Shown here piece by piece: positions 44,791-52,518 of a stretch of 64,000 nt of DNA. The DNA lies in contig NZ_JAAXYO010000154.1 of NCBI RefSeq assembly GCF_018854015.1, positions 62,001 to 126,000 on the forward strand. The letters are read 5' to 3'. Source of the DNA: Igneacidithiobacillus copahuensis. GTDB lineage: Bacteria > Pseudomonadota > Gammaproteobacteria > Acidithiobacillales > Acidithiobacillaceae. The translations under genes and the position numbers were made by a program. Every line of letters begins with the position of its first letter. Positions within the stretch are counted from its first letter, which is position 1. The notes beneath the pieces were generated by a model. It did no database searches. It saw nothing but the letters and a program-made list of their open reading frames with translations, and was not told the origin of the DNA.

Positions 44791-45705
44791 ATGCAGGAGA
44801 TCATTGCGGTATCGCATCAGGAGATCGAAGGGGAAACCTGCCAGACCATCAACGCCCGCGAGCTTCATGCCTTTCTGGCGGTGGGGAAGGACTTTTCCAC
44901 ATGGATGAAAGACCGGATTGATCAGTACGAATTTATGGAAAATCAAGACTTTATAATTTTCCCCGATTCTGGGGAAAACTCCAAAAGGGGCAGACCAAGC
45001 AAGGACTACCACCTCACCCTCGACATGGCAAAGGAACTCTCCATGGTCGAGCGCAACACCAAGGGACGGGAAGCGCGACGGTACTTCATCCAGGTGGAAA
45101 AGGAATACCGCAAGCTGCGGGACTTGAATCAACCGAAGCGTCCGCATCGACCCGCCATGAGTGTGCCATCCCCCTGCCGGAGTGCATCCCCCGCCGATGC
45201 CCTGCTGCCGAACGGCTGGACAATGAGGCAGATATTGTCCGACATCAAGGTGCATGCCCAATTTCTGCGGATGGCCGGTCTGGACGGAAATCAGGCGCTT
45301 TTGGGTGCCATTGCTCACGAATCCATCTTGGCCGGGATCCCTCTGGCCTCACTCCTGCCACAACCCGTCATCTTCCGTCCTCTTCCGGTGCGGGATGCCG
45401 CATTCCTGCGACCGGTCGAGATTGCCAAACGCCTGGACCTGCTGAACAAATCCAATTCGGCCAGTTCACGGCAAGCAAACCGCTTGCTGAAAAAAGCAGG
45501 CTTGCAAATATACGAGACAGACAGTGGCCAATGGGAACCTACTCAGGAAGGCAAGCCATTTGCCTGTTGGCGGAATATCGGCCCGGTGACGGGACCGGAA
45601 GTTCGACAACTGTTCTGGTGCGAGAAAGTGTTGGCGCGCCTGCAAACGATCATGGGCCAGAAACAGAAGCCCGATCAGAACGAATCGCCTTTCTCGGTGC
45701 ATTAA
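44791..45705 (+). CDS. AntA/AntB antirepressor-family protein
   Basis: 304 residues. The N-terminus carries the AntA/AntB pattern: QTINARELHAFLAVGKDFSTWMKDRIDQYEFMENQDF, then YHLTLDMAKELSMVERNTKGREARRYFI. The C-terminal half has a second DNA-binding-like region (LRPVEIAKRLDLLNKSNSAS). Such proteins antagonise phage-type repressors or act as regulators on mobile elements. It is in the same orientation as the Bro-N gene, with a near-identical leader. Confidence 0.8.
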   Translation: MQEIIAVSHQEIEGETCQTINARELHAFLAVGKDFSTWMKDRIDQYEFMENQDFIIFPDSGENSKRGRPSKDYHLTLDMAKELSMVERNTKGREARRYFIQVEKEYRKLRDLNQPKRPHRPAMSVPSPCRSASPADALLPNGWTMRQILSDIKVHAQFLRMAGLDGNQALLGAIAHESILAGIPLASLLPQPVIFRPLPVRDAAFLRPVEIAKRLDLLNKSNSASSRQANRLLKKAGLQIYETDSGQWEPTQEGKPFACWRNIGPVTGPEVRQLFWCEKVLARLQTIMGQKQKPDQNESPFSVH

Positions 45706-45706
45706 G

Positions 45707-46309
45707 ATGATCGACCAACAGATTGCCGCATGGGTGCGTCACTGGTTGCCAGGCGAGTACGACAAGGTGGCGGGATTCTTCCCGCCAATGAACGACGATG
45801 TCGTGGTGCCACCTTGTGTGCAGGCACCGTGGCTGGAACAGGGCGAGCCATCTACCTGCGACATGGCGATCACCGGCGATGCCATCCTGCTTTTGCCGCA
45901 ATTCCGGAACACGGCAACGCATGGCGCGTGGCTGGCATCGATCATCAATCCGTACCGATACCTGTGGCAACCAGCGGAACTCTGGATGGACGTGTATATT
46001 TCCGGCCAGCGAATCGACCTGTACCAAAGCTGGAAAAATCCAGCCAGAGGCATTTGCATGTCTTTTCCGTGGCCCGGCCCATTATGGGCGCAATTTCTTA
46101 ACGCGGCCTCGAGGCTGCCTGTACGCATCGGTTATGCCATGCCCGACTGGCTTGCAGCCGACAGGCTTGCAGCCGGCAAGTGGGCTGCACCCGGCAAAGG
46201 GCTTGCAGCCGGCAGTGGGGTTGCACCCGGCAGGGATGCTCCCGGCAATGGATTGCCTCAGACACCTATCCGGTTGCTGACTATCAATGGTGTGCGGGTC
46301 AACGAATAA
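45707..46309 (+). CDS. Hypothetical protein with repeat-encoded C-terminal tail
   Basis: 200 residues starting one base after the AntA stop. A soluble Trp/Pro-rich domain of about 145 residues is followed by a Gly/Ala/Pro-rich tail (residues 150-185) encoded by an in-frame 15/18-bp tandem repeat. A short unrelated end follows. No family recognised. Confidence 0.5.
   Translation: MIDQQIAAWVRHWLPGEYDKVAGFFPPMNDDVVVPPCVQAPWLEQGEPSTCDMAITGDAILLLPQFRNTATHGAWLASIINPYRYLWQPAELWMDVYISGQRIDLYQSWKNPARGICMSFPWPGPLWAQFLNAASRLPVRIGYAMPDWLAADRLAAGKWAAPGKGLAAGSGVAPGRDAPGNGLPQTPIRLLTINGVRVNE
46151..46240. repeat. 15/18-bp tandem repeat in the 200-residue gene
   Basis: Five units beginning CTTGCAGCCGACAGG, then 18-bp CTTGCAGCCGGCAAGTGG-like copies. 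Each unit contains a TTGCAG...GGCA dyad; the frame is kept throughout. Confidence 0.8.
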
Positions 46310-46341
46310 GGCTTGAGGCAGCCTGTCCGAATCTCCCCAAA

Positions 46342-46370
46342 ACTTTGCGGCACCATGACTTCAGGACAAT
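46342..46370 (+). promoter_or_regulatory. Shared leader element
   Basis: CTTTGCGGCACCATG then TTCAGGACAATGG, followed by TTGGAGG and ATG 46398. Confidence 0.6.
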
Positions 46371-46397
46371 GGATTCGTTGACTTGGAGGTTCTACTA

Positions 46398-46853
46398 ATG
46401 AAACCGCTCAACATCAGCATTTATGGAGTTGACTCGAACAACAGGCAAAAAGCCATCATCAGCATGTCGGTGCAGCCCGAAAATGCTGCGCGGAAGGTGG
46501 AAACCCTGCGCAACGTCCTCAACCATCTGACACGATTGCAGGTCACACATCAGGCTACCTTGCATGTGGAACCGATCAACAAGGAAGGGCGCATTGCCGA
46601 TTCCGGCGAAACTCCGGAGTCCTGGGCCGTGTTCGCCGTGCGTTCTCTTGTCGGTGGCCGGCAGATTCGGGAAAGACTGACCGAGTTCAACACCAAAGAA
46701 GATGCGCTGGATTTCTCCCGCCGTGTCATAGATGTCCTGGCAGAAGGCCAGAACCTGAAGATGTCTCCAGAACCATCCGTGGAACCGGCAAAGACCTCTG
46801 CGCAAGTGATCGAAATCACACCTGCATCCCCATCTCCGTCGCGGGGGATGTGA
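46398..46853 (+). CDS. Hypothetical 151-residue protein
   Basis: Start at ATG 46398 with TTGGAGG upstream. Mixed alpha/beta protein; the C-terminal 25 residues are Pro/Ser-rich. No family recognised. It is followed two bases later by a coiled-coil gene and then primase, so it may belong to a DNA-metabolism group. Confidence 0.5.
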   Translation: MKPLNISIYGVDSNNRQKAIISMSVQPENAARKVETLRNVLNHLTRLQVTHQATLHVEPINKEGRIADSGETPESWAVFAVRSLVGGRQIRERLTEFNTKEDALDFSRRVIDVLAEGQNLKMSPEPSVEPAKTSAQVIEITPASPSPSRGM

Positions 46854-46854
46854 C

Positions 46855-47574
46855 ATGGCGAAAGACAACGCTGATCTGCTCTCACTGAGTAGCGGAATCC
46901 TGCAAACAGCCAGGAACGTGCTGGACGAAATCGGGAAACAAAAAGACGAAATCGAAAAGCAGAAAGCTGAAATCGAAAAGCAGAAAGCCGACATCGAAAG
47001 GCAGGCAGGAGATTTGCGTGAACAGTCAAAACAGGCGCAAGCCATGATGCGGGCCATGCAGGACCTGCGCAAGGAAATGATGGGCTTCGACGATGCGGCA
47101 AGGCTGCTGGTGGAAGCCCTGGAAGTCTGGGCGCAAAGCGAACCGCAACGGATGTGGGAAGAAACCCGCAAGCAGATGCAGGATGCAAGAACGTATCTCA
47201 CCAAAGCCGAAAAATACTGGAGCGATGACACCCGTCGCCAGTGGATTCTGGACATCACAAACGATGTCCAGGCGGGGCTTTCCCAACACATCATCGAGCA
47301 TCGGGAGTCAGTGCTCAAAAGGGCCAATCGCTCCATCATCGAAATGAAAACGGAAAGCACCTATCTGCAAAACTACGTTCAGGATTTTCTCAATGAAGCG
47401 ATTGCCAATACAGAGCAACACATCAACGAAAACGTGGATCGCAGTATCCGCAAAATCGAAGTGACATTATCCGATTACCTGCGGGATCTGCGCGAAAGTC
47501 TGCAAGCCATGATCGCACATCGTGATGCGGAAATCATGAAAGAGTGCATGGGAGAAATCCATGGTCATGATTGA
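46855..47574 (+). CDS. Coiled-coil protein
   Basis: 239 residues. Residues 25-60 are a nearly perfect heptad repeat made of three seven-residue units around IEKQKAE. A long helical body with several Glu/Arg/Gln-rich segments follows. No catalytic motif. It overlaps the primase start by 14 bases. Possibly a structural or oligomerising partner of the primase or of the transfer DNA complex. Confidence 0.6.
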   Translation: MAKDNADLLSLSSGILQTARNVLDEIGKQKDEIEKQKAEIEKQKADIERQAGDLREQSKQAQAMMRAMQDLRKEMMGFDDAARLLVEALEVWAQSEPQRMWEETRKQMQDARTYLTKAEKYWSDDTRRQWILDITNDVQAGLSQHIIEHRESVLKRANRSIIEMKTESTYLQNYVQDFLNEAIANTEQHINENVDRSIRKIEVTLSDYLRDLRESLQAMIAHRDAEIMKECMGEIHGHD

Positions 47575-48862
47575 CATGGGCAGTGTCGATCTGAGCGCGC
47601 CAAATTCGCCCCTGTATGCCCGTGTCAAAAATGCACTGGAGCGGAGCAACTCATGGCCGGAAGTCCTGCGACATTTCGGCATGGACCAGAAACAGCTATC
47701 CGGCAAGCATTGTTCCTGCCCAGGCTGTGGCGGCAAAGACCGTTTTCGCTTCGACAACAAGGACAACAAAGGCACCTTCATCTGCTCACAGGGCAACGGC
47801 GAAATGCTCGCCGGAGGTGGTTGGGAACTCATCCATCACATCACCGGCATGAATTTTCAGGAGGCCCTGCCCGTCGTAGCAGAAATCCTTGGCGTGGAAA
47901 AAGCAGGTTTTGCGGCACCATTACCCATGAGGGACAAGAGTGGACCGGCTGCACCTTCACATGCTGCAAGTCCTTCGCCCCTTGCGGGGCGCAAGCCCAT
48001 TGCAGGGAGCGAACCCTTCGCAGGGTGCGAACCCTTCGCAGGGTGCGAACCCTTCGCAGGGTGCGAACCCTTTGCAACGTCCATTGACTGGAAAAAACTG
48101 GATGAAACAACGCAAAAACGATACGACTATCTGCGCCGTGTGGCGAGAGAATCCGCTCGCATGGACCGGCTTTCCGGAAAGGAACGCGATCTGGCTCTGG
48201 GATACTTTCGCCATCGCGGCATCGACTTCGGCCAGATCGGCTGGCCGGCGATCTTTTTCCATCCCGATCTTCCCGACAGGCAGCAAAACTGGCGGGGCCC
48301 GGCGCTCATCGTCTGGATGACCCGCCCCATGGATGAACCACAAGCCATGCAACAGGGCCGCGTAGTGGGGATGCAACGCCTCTGGCTCGATCCCGATCTG
48401 GGTAAGCCAGGCCATCAACCCATCAACAAAGGCAAGGCACCCATCGAAACGGCGAAGAAATCCTTTGCCATCTGCGATGGAGCGATGGTCGGCAGCCGTG
48501 CGAAACTCTATGAATCCTCTGCCAGACCTGCCATGCAGGTTGTTGGCGAGGGCGTGGAAACCGTCCTGTCATGGCTCACACTGGCTGCACGTCGCAACCT
48601 GCATCCCGATGCCGTAGATGCCTGCCTGTCCACATCGCAACTGAAAACGTGGCGGTTCCCAGGCCAGATCGCCAGCCGTGGCGAAAACCTGCACATCCTG
48701 GAAGATAACGACGAAGCCGGAAAACTGGCCGTCCTCAAGCTACGCAGCGTCTATCCCGAAGCCACCAGATACCAGTCTCCGGTAGGCAACGATTTCAACG
48801 ATTACCTGATTTCCTTTTCTCAACCACAACCAAGGAGTGTCTCGTGTCCCGCAATGTCCTGA
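47561..48862 (+). CDS. DNA primase with CHC2-like zinc finger and Toprim domain
   Basis: 433 residues. The N-terminal zinc-binding domain has CSCPGCGGKDRFRF then GTFIC near residues 48-73, as in P4-alpha/TraC-type primases. A Toprim-like domain (VVGEGVET, then ILEDNDEAG) lies in the C-terminal third. In between, residues 140-172 are a repeat-encoded segment of PFAGCE units that also carries a copy of the shared leader core. No helicase domain follows, so it is a stand-alone primase that could prime the lagging strand in the recipient. The 3' end overlaps dotD. Confidence 0.8.
   Translation: MVMIDMGSVDLSAPNSPLYARVKNALERSNSWPEVLRHFGMDQKQLSGKHCSCPGCGGKDRFRFDNKDNKGTFICSQGNGEMLAGGGWELIHHITGMNFQEALPVVAEILGVEKAGFAAPLPMRDKSGPAAPSHAASPSPLAGRKPIAGSEPFAGCEPFAGCEPFAGCEPFATSIDWKKLDETTQKRYDYLRRVARESARMDRLSGKERDLALGYFRHRGIDFGQIGWPAIFFHPDLPDRQQNWRGPALIVWMTRPMDEPQAMQQGRVVGMQRLWLDPDLGKPGHQPINKGKAPIETAKKSFAICDGAMVGSRAKLYESSARPAMQVVGEGVETVLSWLTLAARRNLHPDAVDACLSTSQLKTWRFPGQIASRGENLHILEDNDEAGKLAVLKLRSVYPEATRYQSPVGNDFNDYLISFSQPQPRSVSCPAMS
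47909..47921 (+). promoter_or_regulatory. Leader core embedded in the primase frame
   Basis: GTTTTGCGGCACCATTACCC sits in frame, 14 bases before an internal ATG at 47927. There is no clear ribosome binding site, so it may be a relic. Confidence 0.35.
47978..48076. repeat. 18-bp palindromic tandem repeat inside primase
   Basis: Five 18-bp units and a partial sixth. Units three to five are identical, CCCTTCGCAGGGTGCGAA, encoding PFAGCE. Each unit holds a perfect TTCGCA/TGCGAA inverted repeat. The frame is preserved. Confidence 0.95.
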
Positions 48863-49452
48863 ATCTTTCCGCCATGCTGCTCGTCAGCCTGTCCCTTGCC
48901 GGATGTGCCGCGCCCCAACTGCACCAGCCGGAACCGTCTACCCGCCTGCCTTCCGTTTTACAGCGCTCCAGCCACATGGCGGCCATCGCGCAAAAGAAAG
49001 TCGCGGAGGTCATCTTCGTGCAATCGCATCCGCCCGTAGTGTCCATCGCACCATCCCAAATCCGGGCCGTGGATGACCGGTTCAGTTTCCATTGGTCCGG
49101 TTCCCTAAAATCCGTAGCTCTCAATCTGGCTGCGGCCATGGGCTGGAGTCTCGACATCGCCAATCATCAACCGCTGGTCTATCCTTCCGTGTACATCGAC
49201 CAGCATAACGTCACGGCCATTCGCATGGTTCACGTCATTAACCAGCAGGCCATGCCCACGGCAATACTGCGACTGGATGACGCTACCCGATCCATCGTGC
49301 TCACGGTCCCCACAAAACAGCAGGTAGTAGCGTGGGAACAGCACAAAAAAGCCTGCCAGGACAAGGGCAAAGGCATCGCAAAGACGGCAACCCATTCTTT
49401 GGGTATCGCGCCGAAATTTTCCACGATTCCCGCAAAGCCTGCGGAGAAATAA
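48844..49452 (+). CDS. dotD: DotD (TraH-like) outer-membrane lipoprotein
   Basis: 202 residues from a GTG seven bases after AAGGAG. A lipobox (SLAGC) follows the signal sequence. The soluble domain, with FSFHWSGSLKSVALNLAAAMGWSLDI and VHVINQQAMPTAILRLDDA, fits the secretin-N0-like fold of DotD. DotD and DotC help place the DotH/DotG outer-membrane ring. It is longer than Legionella DotD (163). It overlaps primase by 19 bases on the plus strand, away from dotC and dotB, which lie on the minus strand. Confidence 0.75.
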   Translation: MSRNVLNLSAMLLVSLSLAGCAAPQLHQPEPSTRLPSVLQRSSHMAAIAQKKVAEVIFVQSHPPVVSIAPSQIRAVDDRFSFHWSGSLKSVALNLAAAMGWSLDIANHQPLVYPSVYIDQHNVTAIRMVHVINQQAMPTAILRLDDATRSIVLTVPTKQQVVAWEQHKKACQDKGKGIAKTATHSLGIAPKFSTIPAKPAEK

Positions 49453-49468
49453 ATCGTGAACGACAATG

Positions 49469-49500
49469 TTGCAAACGCTGTACTGTTTGTCTATGCTAAA
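49469..49500 (+). promoter_or_regulatory. Candidate sigma-70-type promoter after dotD
   Basis: TTGCAA, a 17-base spacer, and TATGCT form a plausible -35/-10 pair. Together with the terminator 90 bases further on they suggest a short independent transcript. Confidence 0.5.
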
Positions 49501-49504
49501 AAGA

Positions 49505-49594
49505 CAAACCGGCGACATGAAGCCGCGCCCGAAAGGAAAACGCTGCAAGTCTCGCACGACGGCCCCGTTTACACGGCCTGAACGGGGCTTTTTT
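49505..49594 (+). ncRNA. Candidate small RNA or attenuator leader
   Basis: Between a plausible promoter and a strong terminator lie about 90 bases with no convincing gene. They contain a short possible frame from ATG 49517 running into the next gene. The GC-rich segment around GAAGCCGCGCCCGAAAGG could fold. It may be a free small RNA or a transcription attenuator for the 94-residue gene that starts at the end of the T run. Confidence 0.45.
49562..49594 (+). terminator. Strong rho-independent terminator
   Basis: GCCCCGTT and AACGGGGC form an 8-bp stem with an 11-base loop, followed by six T residues. The following ATG (49595) is right behind the T run. Confidence 0.85.
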
Positions 49595-49879
49595 ATGGCA
49601 AGAAAGCGCACGTCACGGCATCAGCATCAGGAATCCTTCTTCCCGCCCGTACTGTGGGAAAAGCCCGTCTATCCCGTCGATGACGGGACCATTTGCGAGA
49701 ATTGCCAGCGCATCAGGCCGACCGGCGAATACACCATGTGGAAAAGCTGTTGTCAGATCCGGTTCATTCGCAACCTTCCCAAAGAGTTTCGGGAAGCATG
49801 GCTCAACCGCTTCGCTGAACGGTTCGATCCACAAACCGTCCAGCGGACCATGGAACATTTCCGGCAATGGCTGTCCTGA
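49595..49879 (+). CDS. Small zinc-finger-like protein
   Basis: 94 residues from ATG 49595, MARKRTSRHQHQESFFPP. A C-x2-C pair (CENCQRI) and a CC further on (KSCCQIRF) may bind zinc. The C-terminus is helical (FREAWLNRFAERFD). No family recognised. The ribosome binding site is weak and would be sequestered by the terminator hairpin; a longer start at ATG 49517 is possible. Expression may depend on antitermination. Confidence 0.5.
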   Translation: MARKRTSRHQHQESFFPPVLWEKPVYPVDDGTICENCQRIRPTGEYTMWKSCCQIRFIRNLPKEFREAWLNRFAERFDPQTVQRTMEHFRQWLS

Positions 49880-49903
49880 ATCGCGCCGAAACGACACACT
49901 GAA

Positions 49904-50458
49904 TCAGGAAATCCAGTTGGCTATGACTCCACCCAGTAACGCCCCAAGAGAAGTCGCCATGATCAGAATCATCACGGCATGATCGGCAAACTTGTGGAAT
50001 CCCTGAAACACGGTGACCTGTTCTTCCAGTAGCTTGCCCAATTGCCCTAGCGGATCACCAGCACCAGCGGTGATCTTCTTCAGGTTTTCTTTCTGGGTGT
50101 CCAGCATGGTTTTCAATTCCGCATTTTCCTTTTCCAGCATGCTCGACAGAAATTGCCGGTTCTGGGCCATCATGATCTCCAGATCCCGTTTCATGGCCTC
50201 ATGGCTTTCTACCAGTTTCGACAGCCCTCCCAAGGCGGTACGGAACTGCTTCATGTCCTCGTCCATCCTGTTCAGGCGATCACCAAGCGCTTTCTGAATG
50301 TCAAAAAACTCCCGGCTGTACGTGGCCGCAATCATCTGTTCATGCAGCTTCGCCAGACTGGTCAGGGTTTTCGATGGCGAATCTCTGCTTCCGCCCACTT
50401 CTCCCGCTGCATCGGGCCAGCCATTCTGCGGCATGCTGACAATGTTATCCGATTCCAT
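49904..50458 (-). CDS. Coiled-coil protein with C-terminal membrane anchor
   Basis: 184 residues from ATG 50458, which overlaps the ParM-like stop (TGATG). A polar N-terminus is followed by a long coiled coil (residues 60-140: HEQMIAATYSREFFDIQKAL to ENLKKI). A C-terminal hydrophobic segment (HAVMILIMATSLGALLGGVIA) comes last. No family recognised. As the last gene of the dotC-dotB-icmT-ParR-ParM run, it could anchor the partition filament or transfer machinery at the membrane. Confidence 0.6.
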   Translation of the reverse strand: MESDNIVSMPQNGWPDAAGEVGGSRDSPSKTLTSLAKLHEQMIAATYSREFFDIQKALGDRLNRMDEDMKQFRTALGGLSKLVESHEAMKRDLEIMMAQNRQFLSSMLEKENAELKTMLDTQKENLKKITAGAGDPLGQLGKLLEEQVTVFQGFHKFADHAVMILIMATSLGALLGGVIANWIS

Positions 50459-51480
50459 CACGCATTCCCTTGGTCTAGCAACATCCCCATCTTCGCCATG
50501 CCGCGCACGTTCGCCAGTTCCGGAGCGTCGGGGATTCGCCCCTGATCCCAAAGCTGCCAGCCGGACGCCCGAACCATGTACGCGCCGCCACCGACCAGAA
50601 GAATGGCATCCAGATCCATCAGGCCCGCAAGCCCCTGCCCACCACTGAGAATATGGGTAGCCTTGTCCATGATCTGTGGAATCACCGTGCGCATGACGTG
50701 CAATCTCTGGCTCTCTACGTTATGGACCTCGCCAGACACCTTGAACTGCCCACTGCGCAAGGCTTTTCCCGCAGCTCCAGGCAAAGGCATCGCCTGCAAG
50801 CGCAGACTGCGCTGCAACTCCTCCATCAGAACATCCACCATGTCGGACACGCCCTGCTGAAAACCACCGGAACGGCTCATTTCGATGGCTCCCTCTCCAT
50901 CGTCCGTAATGGTGTACACCGCCACATCCGTCGTGCGGGAACCCACGTCGACCACTCCAATCCGGTCCATCTGCGTCATGCTGCCATCATTCTGGATCAG
51001 GTAATCGAAAATGGCCGCCATGCCCTGGGGGAGAATCTTGATCCGCCCCGGCACGGCCAGATGCCGCCGCAACCCGTCCGCCGTCTCCTGAATGACCTGC
51101 TTTTTCAGCGATTCCACCCGCCGGTTGACCGCCAGGCGGTTCACCTGTCCGGTTCGGTCGAAATATACCGACATGGGCAATCCGGTCACTACCATGTCAC
51201 CGTCCACCATCCCCAGGCTACACGCGGCATGACGGCACAACACCCGATTGAGCGCCGAATTCGGCCAGTCGTCGAACCTGGTGCTCTCCGCATTGGGACC
51301 GTCCTGCAATGTGAAAATCGCCCCTTCCGTCTCCAGAACCGGAGCGCCGCCGGAAACGAATTTGCCACCGGAATAACGGGACTGCACCACCCTGCCATTC
51401 GTGGCCTTGCTGGGAATCACCCGAAATTCTTCGCCATTGCCAACCTTCACGTCCCCATACCCATCGTCAATCGCTATCAT
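50458..51480 (-). CDS. parM: ParM/StbA-like actin-family ATPase
   Basis: 340 residues from ATG 51480 (GGAGG eight bases upstream). Actin-fold nucleotide motifs: IAIDDGYGDVKVG at the N-terminus (phosphate 1), VVDVGSRTTDVAVY near residue 175 (phosphate 2) and AILLVGGGAYM near 300 (adenosine motif). Such filaments push plasmid copies apart. It overlaps a ParR-like gene by 14 bases. Its presence suggests the element has, or had, an extrachromosomal stage that needs partition. Confidence 0.85.
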   Translation of the reverse strand: MIAIDDGYGDVKVGNGEEFRVIPSKATNGRVVQSRYSGGKFVSGGAPVLETEGAIFTLQDGPNAESTRFDDWPNSALNRVLCRHAACSLGMVDGDMVVTGLPMSVYFDRTGQVNRLAVNRRVESLKKQVIQETADGLRRHLAVPGRIKILPQGMAAIFDYLIQNDGSMTQMDRIGVVDVGSRTTDVAVYTITDDGEGAIEMSRSGGFQQGVSDMVDVLMEELQRSLRLQAMPLPGAAGKALRSGQFKVSGEVHNVESQRLHVMRTVIPQIMDKATHILSGGQGLAGLMDLDAILLVGGGAYMVRASGWQLWDQGRIPDAPELANVRGMAKMGMLLDQGNA

Positions 51481-52285
51481 CGTCAAAGCCTCCTACGGAT
51501 TTCAAAAGGTTTGCCAGTCTCTGCTGGCCCAGATGTTGCTGCACGGCTTCTTTCGGAGTAGGAATATCCAGCCTCATTTCATCGGGATTGGAAAAGATGC
51601 CTGACCGACGTGCCAATCCGGACGAATCCGAAGGCGCAAATGTCGGCTGCCTTGATCCACTTGCCACCGAAGCCCTCGAGTCATCAAGAAAACTTCCCGC
51701 GCTGTTTTCCTCTTTTTCCTGCATGTCCGACCCAAAATGCTTCGCAACAGGCTGCGCCTGGGCATCAGGCTGCGCCTGTGCATCAAGCCGCGCCGGAACA
51801 TCCGGTTGCACGGGGACAGCCGGTTGCACCGGTGCAGCAGGCTGCGCCGGCGTTGCCTGTATCGTTGCAAAGCCATTGTTCCCCATAGGCTTTTCTGGCA
51901 ACGGTTTTTCCACCACCAACGAAGATGGCCCCCGGTCATCACCATTTGCCAGACGGTCTTCCCATGAAAATCCCGATGGTCCGGCATCCAGTCCCGATGG
52001 CGTCGAAACCTTGTCTGGCACGTCCCTGTCCCGCTTTTTCCATCCAGCAAGTTTCTTCGCGCCCTGGTGCATGACGCTGAAAACCGGTTGCGCATCCCCC
52101 ACGATTTCCCGTTTGGCCGGGACGCTCCTCTCGACCTTGCGTAACCCTTCGCACAGGCAGCGTTTCAGCCACAACTGAAGATTCTTCGTGTCTCCGCGCT
52201 CATCCAGACGCGCCAGAAAACCCAGAATCTCCACGTCATCGGGCTTCCCGTCATCGAGGCGAATGGTCAAACGCTTGACCTCCAT
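51467..52285 (-). CDS. ParR-like ribbon-helix-helix adaptor
   Basis: 272 residues. The N-terminal 50 (MEVKRLTIRLDDGKPDDVEIL, then DTKNLQLWLKRCL) fit a ribbon-helix-helix DNA-binding domain. The middle is a Pro/Gln/Ala-rich linker encoded by an in-frame repeat. The C-terminal segment (KEAVQQHLGQQRLANLLKSVGGF) is a helical tail of the type ParR uses to cap ParM. It is much longer than plasmid ParR (about 110 residues). Position directly before parM is the main support. Confidence 0.6.
   Translation of the reverse strand: MEVKRLTIRLDDGKPDDVEILGFLARLDERGDTKNLQLWLKRCLCEGLRKVERSVPAKREIVGDAQPVFSVMHQGAKKLAGWKKRDRDVPDKVSTPSGLDAGPSGFSWEDRLANGDDRGPSSLVVEKPLPEKPMGNNGFATIQATPAQPAAPVQPAVPVQPDVPARLDAQAQPDAQAQPVAKHFGSDMQEKEENSAGSFLDDSRASVASGSRQPTFAPSDSSGLARRSGIFSNPDEMRLDIPTPKEAVQQHLGQQRLANLLKSVGGFDDDSD
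51750..51860. repeat. 18-bp-type in-frame repeat in the ParR-like gene
   Basis: Units like GGCTGCGCCTGGGCATCA repeat with drift and encode QPDAQA/QPAVPV motifs. The same AQPDA-type linker occurs in the giant protein near 17.06-17.11, 17.29-17.36 and 17.55-17.61 kb. Confidence 0.75.
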
Positions 52286-52518
52286 CAGCGCACTCTCCAG
52301 TCTCCATGCAAGGCGCGAGAAATCAGGGGTACCAGATCACCCAGACGCAATCCCTGCATCTTCAGCACCACGAAAAGCCCGATCCACAAGATCAACAGGG
52401 CAGTCCAGAAAATTACGCCATGAACGAACAACACCAGATACGGCAGAATGCCCACCAGTACCCAATACTCCAGACCAAAAACGGTTTGGGGCATGGCCCC
52501 CGCATTACGCCAGCGCAT
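52285..52518 (-). CDS. icmT: IcmT/TraK-like small membrane protein
   Basis: 77 residues from ATG 52518, which overlaps the dotB 3' end by 14 bases. It starts MRWRNAGAMPQTVFGLEYW and has two hydrophobic segments (VGILPYLVLFVHGVIFW, ALLILWIGLFVVLKMQG). Size, WRNAG start and the dotB-icmT order match IcmT/TraK. Its stop abuts the ParR-like start. Confidence 0.7.
   Translation of the reverse strand: MRWRNAGAMPQTVFGLEYWVLVGILPYLVLFVHGVIFWTALLILWIGLFVVLKMQGLRLGDLVPLISRALHGDWRVR

Noticed and set aside
47978..48076. Possible CRISPR array
   Set aside because: Units are contiguous tandem repeats without spacers and lie inside the primase frame. The same applies to the other arrays.
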